Positions 24,453-33,367 of a stretch of DNA of 64,000 nt are shown here, in pieces. Numbering within the stretch: the first letter of the stretch is position 1; every line of letters starts with the position of its first letter. Origin of the DNA: Chromatiales bacterium (GTDB lineage: Bacteria > Pseudomonadota > Gammaproteobacteria > JAGRGH01); the NCBI GenBank assembly GCA_020445605.1, contig JAGRGH010000006.1, positions 1-64,000 of the forward strand. The letters run 5' to 3'. Under the pieces are notes generated by a model, which worked only from the letters and a program-made list of their open reading frames with translations, did no database searches and was not told where the DNA came from. A program made the translations under genes and the position numbers.

Positions 24453-25851
24453 CGACGTCTCCGTAACCTTCGCGATACGGAACGTAATCTTCGAATCTTG
24501 TGAGATGTGAAATAAATGTCATCTTGACCGTGCCGATCGGCCCGTTTCGTTGCTTGCCGATTACGATCTCAGCGACGCCCTTGTCCTGCGAGTTCTCGTT
24601 GTAGACCTCGTCGCGATAGATGAAAAAAATTACGTCCGCATCCTGCTCAATCGAACCTGAGTCGCGCAGGTCCGACATCACCGGGCGCTTGTTCGGCCGC
24701 GATTCCAGATTTCGGTTCAACTGCGAAAGCGCGATGACCGGCACGCTGAGTTCCTTCGCCAGCGCCTTGAGCGAGCGGGAGATCTCCGAAATCTCCGCGA
24801 CGCGGTTGTCGGCATGACTCGGCGACTGCATGAGCTGCAGGTAGTCGATCACGACGAGCCCGAGGTCCCCATGTTCGCGCTTCAGTCGACGCGCGCGGGC
24901 GCGCAGCTCCACGGGCGACAGCGCGGCGCTGTCATCGATGAACATCGGCTGGTTGTCGAGCAGACTCACCGCTGAAATTACGCGCGGCCAGTCGGCTTGG
25001 TCGAGACGACCGGTTCTAAGCTTTTGTTGATCAATCCGTCCCAATGATGCCAGCATTCGCATCGCGAGCTGTTCGGCCGGCATTTCCATGCTGAAGATAG
25101 CCACCGGCTTGCCAACCTTGATCGCGACGTTTTCCGCGATGTTCATAGAAAAACTGGTTTTCCCCATCGACGGCCTGCCGGCAATGATCACCAGATCGCC
25201 GGGCTGTAAACCAGAAGTACGTTCATCAAGGTCGTGGAACCCAGTAGGTATGCCGGTGATTGAATCGCCGCGAGTCCTCAGCACCTCGAGACGATCCACG
25301 CATAGCCCTAGCAACGGACTAATTGCGCGGAATCCCGCCCCGTCAGGCTGGCGTGAGTCGGCGATCTGGAAAACCTTGCCCTCGGCCGCATCGAGCAACG
25401 CGGGTGGAGCCTGGCGTGGAGTGGCGTAGACCGATGCTGCAATCGCGTTCGCAGCTGCCAGCAACTCGCGACGAATAGCATGCTCGCGGACCAAGCGGGC
25501 ATAAGCCTCGATGTTCGCCGCGCTGGCGGTGTCGATCGCGAGCTGGGCGAGGTAGTCGGAGCCGCCGGCCTCGGCGAGCTGCCCGGTGTCTCGCAGAGAC
25601 TCGGTAACGGTAATGACGTCGAAGGGATCGTCGCGCTCAGCGAGCCTTGAGATGGCGGCGAACAACACGCGATGTTCGCGGCGGTAGAAGTCCTCCGCCG
25701 TCACCGCATCGCCGATGCGCTCCCAGGCGGAGTTGTCCAGCAGCAGCCCGCCGACGACGGCCTGCTCGGATTCGATCGAATGGGGCGGCAGCCGCAGTTG
25801 CTGAGCCCGCCCGTCCAGTTCGATCGCGGTTTCGGCGGCACGATCCGGCAC
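24448..25851 (-). CDS. dnaB: Replicative DNA helicase DnaB
   Basis: Hexameric helicase that unwinds DNA at the replication fork. The N-terminal DnaB domain (SIESEQAVVGGLLLDNSAW) is followed by a linker and the RecA-like core. Walker A is GRPSMGKTSFSMN, Walker B VVIDYLQLM, and the C-terminal motif is SDLRDSGSIEQDADVIFFIYR. The length of 467 is normal, and no intein is present. It sits downstream of rplI behind two hairpins and overlaps alr. Confidence 0.97.
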   Translation of the reverse strand: MPDRAAETAIELDGRAQQLRLPPHSIESEQAVVGGLLLDNSAWERIGDAVTAEDFYRREHRVLFAAISRLAERDDPFDVITVTESLRDTGQLAEAGGSDYLAQLAIDTASAANIEAYARLVREHAIRRELLAAANAIAASVYATPRQAPPALLDAAEGKVFQIADSRQPDGAGFRAISPLLGLCVDRLEVLRTRGDSITGIPTGFHDLDERTSGLQPGDLVIIAGRPSMGKTSFSMNIAENVAIKVGKPVAIFSMEMPAEQLAMRMLASLGRIDQQKLRTGRLDQADWPRVISAVSLLDNQPMFIDDSAALSPVELRARARRLKREHGDLGLVVIDYLQLMQSPSHADNRVAEISEISRSLKALAKELSVPVIALSQLNRNLESRPNKRPVMSDLRDSGSIEQDADVIFFIYRDEVYNENSQDKGVAEIVIGKQRNGPIGTVKMTFISHLTRFEDYVPYREGYGDVD

Positions 25852-25870
25852 GGCAATCCGCCTCGGCGTT

Positions 25871-25918
25871 GGGCTGTTTATCTTGTCAAACAGCCCGGGC
25901 CGCCGACAAGCGGCCCGG
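25871..25918 (-). promoter_or_regulatory. Two consecutive hairpins between rplI and dnaB
   Basis: GGGCTGTTT/AAACAGCCC (25871-25896) abuts GGGCCGC/GCGGCCC (25897-25916). Neither has a clean T tract on the minus strand. They could attenuate or process the ribosomal transcript before dnaB. Confidence 0.5.
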
Positions 25919-25925
25919 CGGGCGC

Positions 25926-26375
25926 CTATTCCTCGGCGACGAGGACGACGTTCAGCGTCGCGTTGACGTCGGCGTGCAGGTGGACCACCACCTCATGCTC
26001 GCCAAGGTGGCGCAGCGGGCCGTCGCCCATGCGCACTTCGGAGCGCTCGATCTCGACGCCGGCGGTTTCCAGCGCATCGACGATGTCGGTCACGCCGACC
26101 GAGCCGAACAGGCGACCCTCGTCGCCGACCCGGCAGGCGATCGTCACGGTCTGCGCCTCGATCGTGGTCTTGCGCGCCTCGGCCGCGGAGCGCGCCTCGG
26201 CCTCGGCCTGTTCGAGCTCGGCACGACGCGACTCGAAGGCCGCCACGTTGTCGGCCGTCGCCGGCACGGCATGACCGCCCGGGATCAGGAAATTGCGCGC
26301 GTAACCGCTCTTGACCTTCACGGTGTCGCCCAGCTTGCCGAGCCGGCCGACCTTTTCAAGCAGAATCACATCCAT
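25926..26375 (-). CDS. rplI: 50S ribosomal protein L9
   Basis: Binds 23S rRNA near the L1 stalk base and helps maintain reading frame. The N-terminal domain is [34 protein letters not shown] in type; a charged connecting helix and C-terminal domain follow ([16 protein letters not shown]). The length of 149 is normal. Confidence 0.97.
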   Translation of the reverse strand: MDVILLEKVGRLGKLGDTVKVKSGYARNFLIPGGHAVPATADNVAAFESRRAELEQAEAEARSAAEARKTTIEAQTVTIACRVGDEGRLFGSVGVTDIVDALETAGVEIERSEVRMGDGPLRHLGEHEVVVHLHADVNATLNVVLVAEE

Positions 26376-26445
26376 CGGTATTACCTCGGTTCGAAACCTG
26401 CCCCGCCGTGCGCGTATCCGCGCCCTGCGGTCGGAGCGTTGTCAA

Positions 26446-27345
26446 TCAGGTCCGTCGCGCGCGTCTGCGCAAATCGACGAACGAATCCGCGATGCCGAGC
26501 ACCGCAAGCACCGCGACCGACTGCGGCAGTGTCAGCGCCATCGCGATATACATCAGCACCAGCCACACACGCCCGGCGCCGCGCAGCGCCACCATGTCGT
26601 GGGCGACCGCCAGCGCCTGGATTGCACAGACGATCGCCAGCGGCGCCACCACGTCGCGCGCCCACAGTCCCACAGGCGCCGGTACAAACATCGCCAGCGC
26701 CAGCGCCGCGGCGGTCGCGATCGCGAATGCCTGTCCGAGCCGCAGTGCACGGAACTCGTCGGCGAATCCGCCCGGGTTGTACAGCGCCGCCTGCCAGGCC
26801 CGCGCCAGCAGAAGCGAAGCCGCGAACGTCGCCGTGGCCATCGCGCCGACGGCCGCCGGCATCAGCGCCGCGGCATCGCGCAGGATCGGTTCGGCCTGGC
26901 TCGGGTCGAACCCGGGCTGCGATTCAAGCATCGCGCGCAGGGTGCGATCCAGCACGCCGAACCACACTTCCTCCGGCACCGTGATCCTCAGGATCACGAT
27001 CAGCACCAGGCCGATCCCCGCGGCAGCCGCCAGGCCGAGCGCCAGCGCGCGCGTGTTGCGCAGCACCGATCCGACCAGCACCATCGGCAGCCACAGCCCC
27101 AGCACATAGCCGAAGGCCGGCATCGGCGTGCCCAGCAGCAGCGCCACGATCACGGCCGCGGCCAGCGCCGAGACCAGCATGACCACGGCGCCGTCGGTCT
27201 CGCCCTTGCGCAGGGTGGCCAGCGCCACCGTGCCCCCGCTTACGACCGCCAGCGGCAGAAACACCAGCGAGCCGATCGCGCTCGTCGTCGCGACCATCGC
27301 GGCCTGCGACCGGCCACGCATCGCAAAAGCCGCCAGTGCGCGCAT
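26446..27345 (-). CDS. DUF2232-type multi-pass membrane protein
   Basis: Integral membrane protein of 299 residues with about eight hydrophobic helices separated by short loops. The sequence and its place between rpsR and rplI fit the DUF2232 family found at this locus in many Gammaproteobacteria. Its function is unknown; the position implies co-expression with ribosomal genes. The C-terminus is basic (DLRRRARRT). The start lies 44 bp after the rpsR stop. Confidence 0.8.
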   Translation of the reverse strand: MRALAAFAMRGRSQAAMVATTSAIGSLVFLPLAVVSGGTVALATLRKGETDGAVVMLVSALAAAVIVALLLGTPMPAFGYVLGLWLPMVLVGSVLRNTRALALGLAAAAGIGLVLIVILRITVPEEVWFGVLDRTLRAMLESQPGFDPSQAEPILRDAAALMPAAVGAMATATFAASLLLARAWQAALYNPGGFADEFRALRLGQAFAIATAAALALAMFVPAPVGLWARDVVAPLAIVCAIQALAVAHDMVALRGAGRVWLVLMYIAMALTLPQSVAVLAVLGIADSFVDLRRRARRT

Positions 27346-27389
27346 GACCTCGCCCTAACACACGACCGGGCTTACCCCGGTCGGATTCG

Positions 27390-27614
27390 TTACCGGTGCG
27401 CGTCCGAATACGGCAGCAGGGCCAGGAAGCGCGCGCGCTTGATCGCCTCGGCAAGCATGCGCTGGTAGCGCGCCCGCGTGCCGGTGATGCGGCTCGGGAC
27501 GATCTTGCCGGTCTCGCCAACGTACTGGCGCAGCAGGTTCAGATCCTTGTAATCGATGTCGGTGACGCCGTCGGCCGTGAAGCGGCAAAAGCGTCTGCGC
27601 GCGGATCGTGCCAT
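27390..27614 (-). CDS. rpsR: 30S ribosomal protein S18
   Basis: Small-subunit platform protein that pairs with S6. The 74 residues carry the family sequence: [37 protein letters not shown], and [20 protein letters not shown]. It lies between rpsF and the DUF2232 gene. Confidence 0.97.
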   Translation of the reverse strand: MARSARRRFCRFTADGVTDIDYKDLNLLRQYVGETGKIVPSRITGTRARYQRMLAEAIKRARFLALLPYSDAHR

Positions 27615-27668
27615 GTTCGATAACCCTTAAAAATACTGGAATTTCGTGTGAATCGGACGTCCGGCCAC

Positions 27669-28109
27669 TCAGGCGGCGTCGCGCGAATCGTCGTCGTCGT
27701 TGTCGTCGTCGGACGAATCGTCATCGCTGGAGCGGCGTCCGCGTGAACGCGGGCGGTCGCCACCATCATCCTCGCGTTCGCGCTCGCGCTCCTTGTCCTT
27801 GAGCATCGGCGAGGCTTCGGTGACTGCCGCGTCGCGGCGCAGGGTCATGTGGCGCAGGATCGCGTCGTTGAAGCGGAAAATTTCCTCGAGTTCCGCAAGC
27901 GCCTCGGCACCGCACTCGACATTCATCAGAATGTAGTGGGCCTTGTGGACCTTGTTGATCGCGAAGGTCAGCTGGCGGCGACCCCAGTCCTCGAAGCGGT
28001 GAACGCTGCCACCGTCCTTCTCGATGATGCCGCGATAGCGCTCGGCCATCGCCGGCACCTGGTCGCTCTGGTCCGGATGGACCAGGAACACGATTTCGTA
28101 ATGTCGCAT
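27669..28109 (-). CDS. rpsF: 30S ribosomal protein S6 with long charged C-terminal tail
   Basis: Binds S18 and 16S rRNA. The core ([18 protein letters not shown] to about residue 100) is standard. The remaining 46 or so residues form a Lys/Glu/Arg stretch followed by an Asp/Ser-rich run ([18 protein letters not shown]). Many S6 proteins are extended by glutamates through RimK; here much of the acidic tail is encoded. The ATG at 28109 has a good GGGGAG site. It is the first gene of the rpsF-rpsR-rplI-dnaB-alr-radA run. Confidence 0.96.
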   Translation of the reverse strand: MRHYEIVFLVHPDQSDQVPAMAERYRGIIEKDGGSVHRFEDWGRRQLTFAINKVHKAHYILMNVECGAEALAELEEIFRFNDAILRHMTLRRDAAVTEASPMLKDKEREREREDDGGDRPRSRGRRSSDDDSSDDDNDDDDSRDAA

Positions 28110-28177
28110 GGCTGTCTCCCCGTGGGTGATGGCCCCCCGTTGCGAGCGGTGGAGCAAGGAGCGAAAAAAGACGCGCG

Positions 28178-28206
28178 ATGATACGCGAGCCGGCCGGCGC
28201 TGTCCA
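28178..28206 (-). promoter_or_regulatory. Sigma-70 promoter of the rpsF operon
   Basis: On the minus strand, TGGACA and TATCAT are separated by exactly 17 bp. A GC-rich discriminator (CGCGCG) follows, as in growth-rate-regulated ribosomal promoters. It lies about 70 bp before the rpsF start. Confidence 0.7.
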
Positions 28207-28231
28207 CGGCCCCGCCCGCGACCTCAAACCC

Positions 28232-28498
28232 AGTGTAGTGCGGCGCGCTTGGAGGTACTTTCAGTGAGTCACAGTGCGTCCAGCTGCAAGGCCCGCCTGC
28301 GCAGGAATGGCCGTTCCCTTTCAAGCAGGCGCAACGCCGCAGATAGGCGCACTGTGGCGCACCCGAAGGGAGCCCCCCAAAAGCGCCAGCTCCGCGTTGC
28401 GGCGCTTGCCAAGGGGGGAGCCATTCGCTGCGCACCGCGCCTTGATCTGACACTTTTGGCGGGCTCTGAATGTGCCTCCAAGCGCGTCGCACTACACT
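28232..28498. mobile_element. Second MITE-like element with about 32-bp terminal inverted repeats
   Basis: The ends (AGTGTAGTGCGRCGCGCTTG, then GAGGYACWTTCAG) are inverted copies with about three differences. The inside holds a long imperfect hairpin (GGGAGCCCCCC.../...GGGGGGAGCC with AGCGCC/GGCGCT) and no gene. The right end overlaps the TAG stop of the FN3-like gene. It fills the gap 28207-28496. Confidence 0.7.
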
Positions 28499-29438
28499 AA
28501 GGCACGAAGGCCGGGGTTTGTGCGAAGGTCGCAAAGTTTGAAGCGTTCGCCTGGTCTTCGAAGCTGAAGGCCCGGACCTCGTAGACGTATTCGCCCGGGC
28601 TCAGCGCCACGGTCGCTGCCTCCTGATCGCTGAACGTGGTCACATCCCCGTCCACGATTGCGATTCGCTCCCACTCGCCGATTCCTGACATGGGATGGTC
28701 ATAGCGACGATGAATATAGAAGCCGTCCTCATTCGAGGAATTGTCGTCCCAATCGAGCCGGATCGCGCCTGCGTCCTCAACGGCCGTCAGATTGGACGCG
28801 GCATTGACCGCGGGCGGCTGTCCGCCGGAAAATCCCAGGTTGTCGACTCGCCGTATGTCGAAGTTCTGCAGCCGCTGATTCCAGTGCACGTACAGGTCAA
28901 ACGCCGTGTAACCGGAACCTATCGAGGCATTGACCAGCGCCGAGGACACCACGAATTCATCGAGCGACAGGCGCTGGGCGCCCATCGGCGCGGGGGCATC
29001 GCGCTCGAATACATAGCCCTGAAGCACCAGCGGCGCGCTGTGAAAGCCAACTTCCTTGCTGGCCTTGTGGCCCATCAGGTCGGTCACCTCGATCTTCATC
29101 ACGTGATCGCCGGCCGCGTAGTTCGAAAAATTGATCACGGCGGCATAGCCCGGATTGTCCGAATCCGGGAAGCCCGGATGCGCGGCTGTTACGTCGGTCC
29201 GCACCCCGCCGTAACCTAGACGCCCGACGATGAGCCCGTCGATGGTGAGCGTCACGGTATCAACGCCGTCGCTCGACAGCGCCCAGCCGCGTACGACGTT
29301 GATTCCGGTCAGGCTCGCGCCTTCGTTCGGGAACTCATGCTGCAACAGCGGCGTGTCAGCGGCCGCCGGAACGGCAGCCGAAAACACGCACGCGGCCACG
29401 ACCACCCGCAGCAATCCTGCTCTTTGAACGCTCTTCAT
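28497..29438 (-). CDS. Secreted protein with fibronectin-III-like C-terminal domain
   Basis: A 313-residue exported protein. The signal peptide is MKSVQRAGLLRVVVAACVFS with cleavage near AAADTP. Residues 30-130 form a beta-rich domain seen in several proteobacterial secreted proteins (VVRGWALSSDGVDTVTLTIDG, HPGFPDSDNPGYAAVINFSNY). The last 100 residues resemble a fibronectin type III domain (IRLDWDDNSSNEDGFYIHRR, YVYEVRAFSFEDQANASN). The function is unknown, probably surface or extracellular binding. The TAG stop overlaps the end of the adjacent MITE-like element. Confidence 0.75.
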   Translation of the reverse strand: MKSVQRAGLLRVVVAACVFSAAVPAAADTPLLQHEFPNEGASLTGINVVRGWALSSDGVDTVTLTIDGLIVGRLGYGGVRTDVTAAHPGFPDSDNPGYAAVINFSNYAAGDHVMKIEVTDLMGHKASKEVGFHSAPLVLQGYVFERDAPAPMGAQRLSLDEFVVSSALVNASIGSGYTAFDLYVHWNQRLQNFDIRRVDNLGFSGGQPPAVNAASNLTAVEDAGAIRLDWDDNSSNEDGFYIHRRYDHPMSGIGEWERIAIVDGDVTTFSDQEAATVALSPGEYVYEVRAFSFEDQANASNFATFAQTPAFVP

Positions 29439-29653
29439 TTTGCAAGGCTCCTCATTCCGTGCACGGATATTGCATTGACCTTCCCGGCAACAGTGCAATA
29501 CTTTAGGGGCAAGCTGGAATTCTCGGGCCGTGTTGCAGGAAATTGCAACAGAATACGCAACGAGAGCGTTGCGCAACGCGATTTGGATGTCTTGCCCTGA
29601 ATCAGACCAAGGCAAGGACGGCGCAACCACCCGTCAACCTGAGCACGAACGAT

Positions 29654-30160
29654 ATGTATTCCGACATTCCGCCAAGCACTCTCCCGAGCCGAATCGGCAG
29701 GTTTTCGCTGATTGCGATCGTACTGATCGCGATGCTGATCGCCGCCGCCGGCATGGGCATGTTCATGTACAACATGGGTCGTGACATGAGCAATATGACG
29801 GTGTCCGTCGTGCAGATGGGCAAGGACGTGCACTCCATGGCCACGGACATGCAGGGCATGGGCCGGCGCATGGAAACCATGGCCAAGAGCATGGTCGAGG
29901 GTCAGGCCGGCATGGGCGCGGATTTCCGCATCGTGCGCGAGGGCATGGTCATGATGAGTGGCGACATGCGCAAGATGGGCAATGACATGCACCAACTCAA
30001 CCAGAGCATTGCGACCATGACGGGCCAGATCAACGCGATGACCGGCAATATCGCGCAGATGAATATCGCGATGGGTCAGATGAACTCATCCATGGGTCAC
30101 ATGGGCAACGACATCAACAAGTTTTCGAATCCCATTCGGATGATGCCCTTCGCACGCTAG
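29654..30160 (+). CDS. Methionine-rich membrane-anchored coiled-coil protein
   Basis: 168 residues. The N-terminal transmembrane helix (about 15-37, FSLIAIVLIAMLIAAAGMGM) is followed by a long helical region in heptad-like repeats built around methionine (DMSNM, MATDMQGMGRRMETM, MSGDMRKMGNDM, MNIAMGQMNSSMGHM). There are 31 methionines, about 18%. I recognise no family. Metal binding, oxidant scavenging or a methionine-zipper coiled coil are possible. The ATG at 29654 precedes the helix; upstream codons are doubtful. Its TAG stop shares a CTAG with the rlmB stop on the other strand. Confidence 0.75.
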   Translation: MYSDIPPSTLPSRIGRFSLIAIVLIAMLIAAAGMGMFMYNMGRDMSNMTVSVVQMGKDVHSMATDMQGMGRRMETMAKSMVEGQAGMGADFRIVREGMVMMSGDMRKMGNDMHQLNQSIATMTGQINAMTGNIAQMNIAMGQMNSSMGHMGNDINKFSNPIRMMPFAR

Positions 30161-30918
30161 CGGGCGGGGGGAGCAGCGCGCTGGCGCACCGCCTCGAACA
30201 GACAGACGCCGGCCGCGACGGAAACATTCAGACTCTCGACCGCGCCCGCCATCGGGATCCGGGCGAGGAAATCACACTGCTCGGCGGTCAGACGGCGCAG
30301 CCCCGCGCCCTCCGCGCCCAGCACCAGCGCGACGGGGCCGCTGAGGTCGGTCGCGTACAGGGACTGCGTCGCACCGTCCGCCATGCCGACCAGCCACAGA
30401 CCGAGGCCCTGAAGCTCGCGCAGCGTCCGCGCGAGATTGGTCACCTGAACGAACGGGATGCGCCCGGCGGCCCCGGCCGCGACCTTCGCAACCGTCGGCG
30501 TGAGTCCAACCGCGCGATCCCGGGGCGCGACCACGGCGAGCGCGCCCGCGGCCTCGGCACTGCGCAGACAGGCGCCGAGGTTGTGCGGATCGGTCACCCC
30601 GTCGAGCACCAGCAGGAGCGCCGGCCGGTCAGCGTTCTCGATCAGGGCTCGCAATGAATGTTCGTCGTGCGTCTCGGGCAACCGAACCTCGGCGGCAATG
30701 CCCTGATGTCGAACGCCGGCGAGCATGCGATCGAGTTCACGCGGGTCGACCCGATGGACGGACACACCCAGTGAAGCTGCGGCTTCCACAAGCTCGGTTA
30801 TGCGCCGATCGTTGCGCCCCTGGGTGACCCAGATCGCCCGGACCGGCGCATCCGCGTGCGCATCCAGTGCCGCACGCACCGCGTGCAGACCGCCGATGCG
30901 CGCCGGCTTTTCACTCAC
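30157..30918 (-). CDS. rlmB: 23S rRNA (guanosine-2'-O)-methyltransferase RlmB
   Basis: SpoU-family enzyme that methylates G2251 in the ribosomal P loop. The N-terminal substrate-binding domain (GLHAVRAALDAHADAPVRAI) is followed by the knotted SAM domain with LLVLDGVTDPHNLGACLRSA, LVLGAEGAGLR and ESLNVSVAAGVCLFEA. The length of 253 is normal. It overlaps rnr by 4 bp in the usual rnr-rlmB pair. Confidence 0.95.
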   Translation of the reverse strand: MSEKPARIGGLHAVRAALDAHADAPVRAIWVTQGRNDRRITELVEAAASLGVSVHRVDPRELDRMLAGVRHQGIAAEVRLPETHDEHSLRALIENADRPALLLVLDGVTDPHNLGACLRSAEAAGALAVVAPRDRAVGLTPTVAKVAAGAAGRIPFVQVTNLARTLRELQGLGLWLVGMADGATQSLYATDLSGPVALVLGAEGAGLRRLTAEQCDFLARIPMAGAVESLNVSVAAGVCLFEAVRQRAAPPAR

Positions 30919-33206
30919 CGGCGCTTGCGCTTGTCGCGCTTGCCGCGCCTGGCGGGTTTCTCGCGCGCGGGCTTGTCCTTGCGGGCAGGCTTTGCGCCGC
31001 CACGCGAACTGCCATGTTCGAGCAGTTCAAAGTCGATCTTGCGCTCCTCCAGATCGACCCGCGCAACCTTCACGCGCACGCGATCGGCCAGGCGGAACAC
31101 CTCACCGGATCGCTCGCCTTCCAGCCGATGGCCAACCGGATCGAAGTGGTAGTAATCATTGCGCAGGTTCGTGATGTGCACGAGTCCTTCGACATAGACA
31201 CCGTCGAGCTCAACGAACAGCCCGAACGACGTCACGGCACTGATCGTGCCTGCATACTCCTCGCCGACATGCGCGAGCATGTATTCGCATTTGAGCCAGT
31301 TCACCGCATCGCGCGTGGCTTCGTCGGCGCGCCGCTCGGTCATCGAGCAGTGCTCTCCGGTCTCGAGCAGGCGATCGTGGTTGTACCCGAACGATCCGGG
31401 TTTGCCGCCGCGCAGCAGATGCCGGATCGCACGATGCACCAGCAGGTCCGGATAGCGGCGGATCGGCGAAGTGAAGTGCAGATACTCTTCGTAGGCGAGA
31501 CCGAAATGCCCGACATTGTCCGGCGAATACACCGCCTGCATCATGGATCGCAGCAGCACGGTTTCGACCATTCGCACATCGGGGCGTTCCTGGATGCGCG
31601 CGATCAGCCGCGCGTAGTCACCGGGCGTGGGCAACTCGCCACCCGGCAGGCGCAGCCCAAGCTCACCGAGAAACCGCCGCGTGTCAGCGACGCGATCTGC
31701 ATCGGGCTGTTCGTGGATGCGGAACAGCGTGCCCATCTTTCGACGCAGGAGAAACCGCGCGGCCGAAACGTTCGCGACCAGCATGCACTCCTCGATCAGC
31801 CGGTGCGCTTCGAGGCGTTCGCGCTGTTCGATGCGATCAATCTTGCGCTCGGCATCGAACACGATGCGCGTTTCGCTTGACGAGAAGTCAATCGCACCGC
31901 GTTTTTCGCGTCCCGTGCGCAGCACCTGATACAGGGCGTTCAGATCGTCGAGCTGCGCGACGACGCCGGAATATTTCCTGCGCAGTCCATGATCGCCACG
32001 CACGAGCATGGCCTCGACCTCGCTGTAGGTCAGGCGCGCGTGCGAACGCATGACGCCCTCGAAGAACCGCGTGCGGGTGATCGAGCCATCGCCATCGATG
32101 CGCGCCTCGCAACACAGGCACAGCCGGTCGACCTTCGGGTTCAGTGAACACAGCCCGTTGGACAGCACCTCGGGCAGCATCGGAATGACGCGGTCCGGGA
32201 AATAGACCGAGTTGCCGCGACTGTAGGCCTCGCGATCCAGCGCCGTGCCGGGCTCGACGTAGCTGCTCACGTCCGCAATCGCGACGATCAGGCGAAAGCC
32301 CGAGCGCGTGCGGGTGGCCCACACGGCGTCGTCGAAATCGCGCGCGTCTTCGCCGTCGATCGTCACCAGCGGCAGCTCGCGCAGGTCCTCGCGTCCGGCC
32401 TTGGCGGCCTCGGGCACCTCGGTTCCGAACGCCTTCATCTCGTCGACCACCGCATCCGGCCATTCGTGCGGCAGGGCGTGGGCGCGAATCGCGATCTCGA
32501 TTTCCATGCCCGGCGCCATGTGATCGCCGAGCAGTTCGACCACCCGCCCGACCGGCGGACCATGGCGCGACGGCGCCTCGACGAGTTCGGCCACCACAAT
32601 CTGCCCGGCGCGCGCGCCACCGGTGTCGTTCGGGCCGATCAGGATGTCGTGGTGGATGCGCGGATTGTCCGGCACCAGAAAACAGGCGCCGCGCTCGTTG
32701 TGCAGACGACCCACCACGCGCGTGACGGATCGTTCGATGACCTCGACGACCGCCGCCTCGCGCCGGCCGCGGCGATCCACGCCGGCCACGCGCGCAACGA
32801 TGCGGTCGCCATGCAGCAGTGCGCGCATCTCGCGCGCCGACAGCGACAGGTCTTCGCCGCCTTCGTCCGGCTTGAGGAAACCGAACCCGTCGGGATGGGC
32901 GATGACCCGCCCGCGCACCAGGTCGCGGTCGTTGACCCGACACCAGGCCCCGCGACGGTTGAGGATCAGCTGCCCGGCGCGCCCCATGGCCTCGAGCCGG
33001 CGATCCAGCGCCTGACGGTCCGCACCGGAGCTCAGTCCGAACGCCTCTGCGAACTCCTCGGGCTTCGCCGGCGCGCCGTGTTCACGCAGCCAAGCGAGCA
33101 GGTACTCGCGGCTCGGGATGGGGTTTTCGTAGTGGCGCGCTTCGCGCGCCCGATGCGGATCGCCCGAGAGCGACTGCTCCCGGCGCGGCTTCTTCGGTGG
33201 GCTCAT
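30915..33206 (-). CDS. rnr: Ribonuclease R
   Basis: Processive 3'-5' exoribonuclease that degrades structured RNA. Order: winged-helix N-terminus, two cold-shock domains (HPDGFGFLKPD at about residue 95), and the RNB catalytic domain with the metal aspartates in IDGEDARDFDDAVWA. Then come the S1 domain (EYAGTISAVTSFGLFVELDG) and a Lys/Arg-rich tail. The length of 763 is normal. It is divergent from the tRNA-Leu gene. Confidence 0.96.
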   Translation of the reverse strand: MSPPKKPRREQSLSGDPHRAREARHYENPIPSREYLLAWLREHGAPAKPEEFAEAFGLSSGADRQALDRRLEAMGRAGQLILNRRGAWCRVNDRDLVRGRVIAHPDGFGFLKPDEGGEDLSLSAREMRALLHGDRIVARVAGVDRRGRREAAVVEVIERSVTRVVGRLHNERGACFLVPDNPRIHHDILIGPNDTGGARAGQIVVAELVEAPSRHGPPVGRVVELLGDHMAPGMEIEIAIRAHALPHEWPDAVVDEMKAFGTEVPEAAKAGREDLRELPLVTIDGEDARDFDDAVWATRTRSGFRLIVAIADVSSYVEPGTALDREAYSRGNSVYFPDRVIPMLPEVLSNGLCSLNPKVDRLCLCCEARIDGDGSITRTRFFEGVMRSHARLTYSEVEAMLVRGDHGLRRKYSGVVAQLDDLNALYQVLRTGREKRGAIDFSSSETRIVFDAERKIDRIEQRERLEAHRLIEECMLVANVSAARFLLRRKMGTLFRIHEQPDADRVADTRRFLGELGLRLPGGELPTPGDYARLIARIQERPDVRMVETVLLRSMMQAVYSPDNVGHFGLAYEEYLHFTSPIRRYPDLLVHRAIRHLLRGGKPGSFGYNHDRLLETGEHCSMTERRADEATRDAVNWLKCEYMLAHVGEEYAGTISAVTSFGLFVELDGVYVEGLVHITNLRNDYYHFDPVGHRLEGERSGEVFRLADRVRVKVARVDLEERKIDFELLEHGSSRGGAKPARKDKPAREKPARRGKRDKRKRR

Positions 33207-33280
33207 GACGCCGCGATCATCCCCGCTCCGCGGACGTTTGACAAGCCGTCACGGCACCAGTAGATTGCGCGGTCCCACCT

Positions 33281-33367
33281 GCCGAGGTGGCGGAATTGGT
33301 AGACGCGCATGGTTCAGGTCCATGTCGGGGTAACCCGGTGGAGGTTCAAGTCCTCTCCTCGGCACCA
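33281..33367 (+). tRNA. tRNA-Leu (anticodon CAG)
   Basis: 87 bases including an encoded CCA. The acceptor stem GCCGAGG pairs with CCTCGGC, the anticodon stem CATGG/CCATG encloses the loop TTCAGGT with anticodon CAG, and a long variable arm typical of class II tRNAs (GTCGGGGTAACCCGGT region) precedes the T arm GGTTCAAGTCC. The sequence directly downstream is gene debris. Confidence 0.95.

Noticed and set aside
30157-30160. Shared CTAG stop of two convergent genes as a special signal
   Set aside because: The palindrome gives a stop on both strands and can arise by compaction alone.
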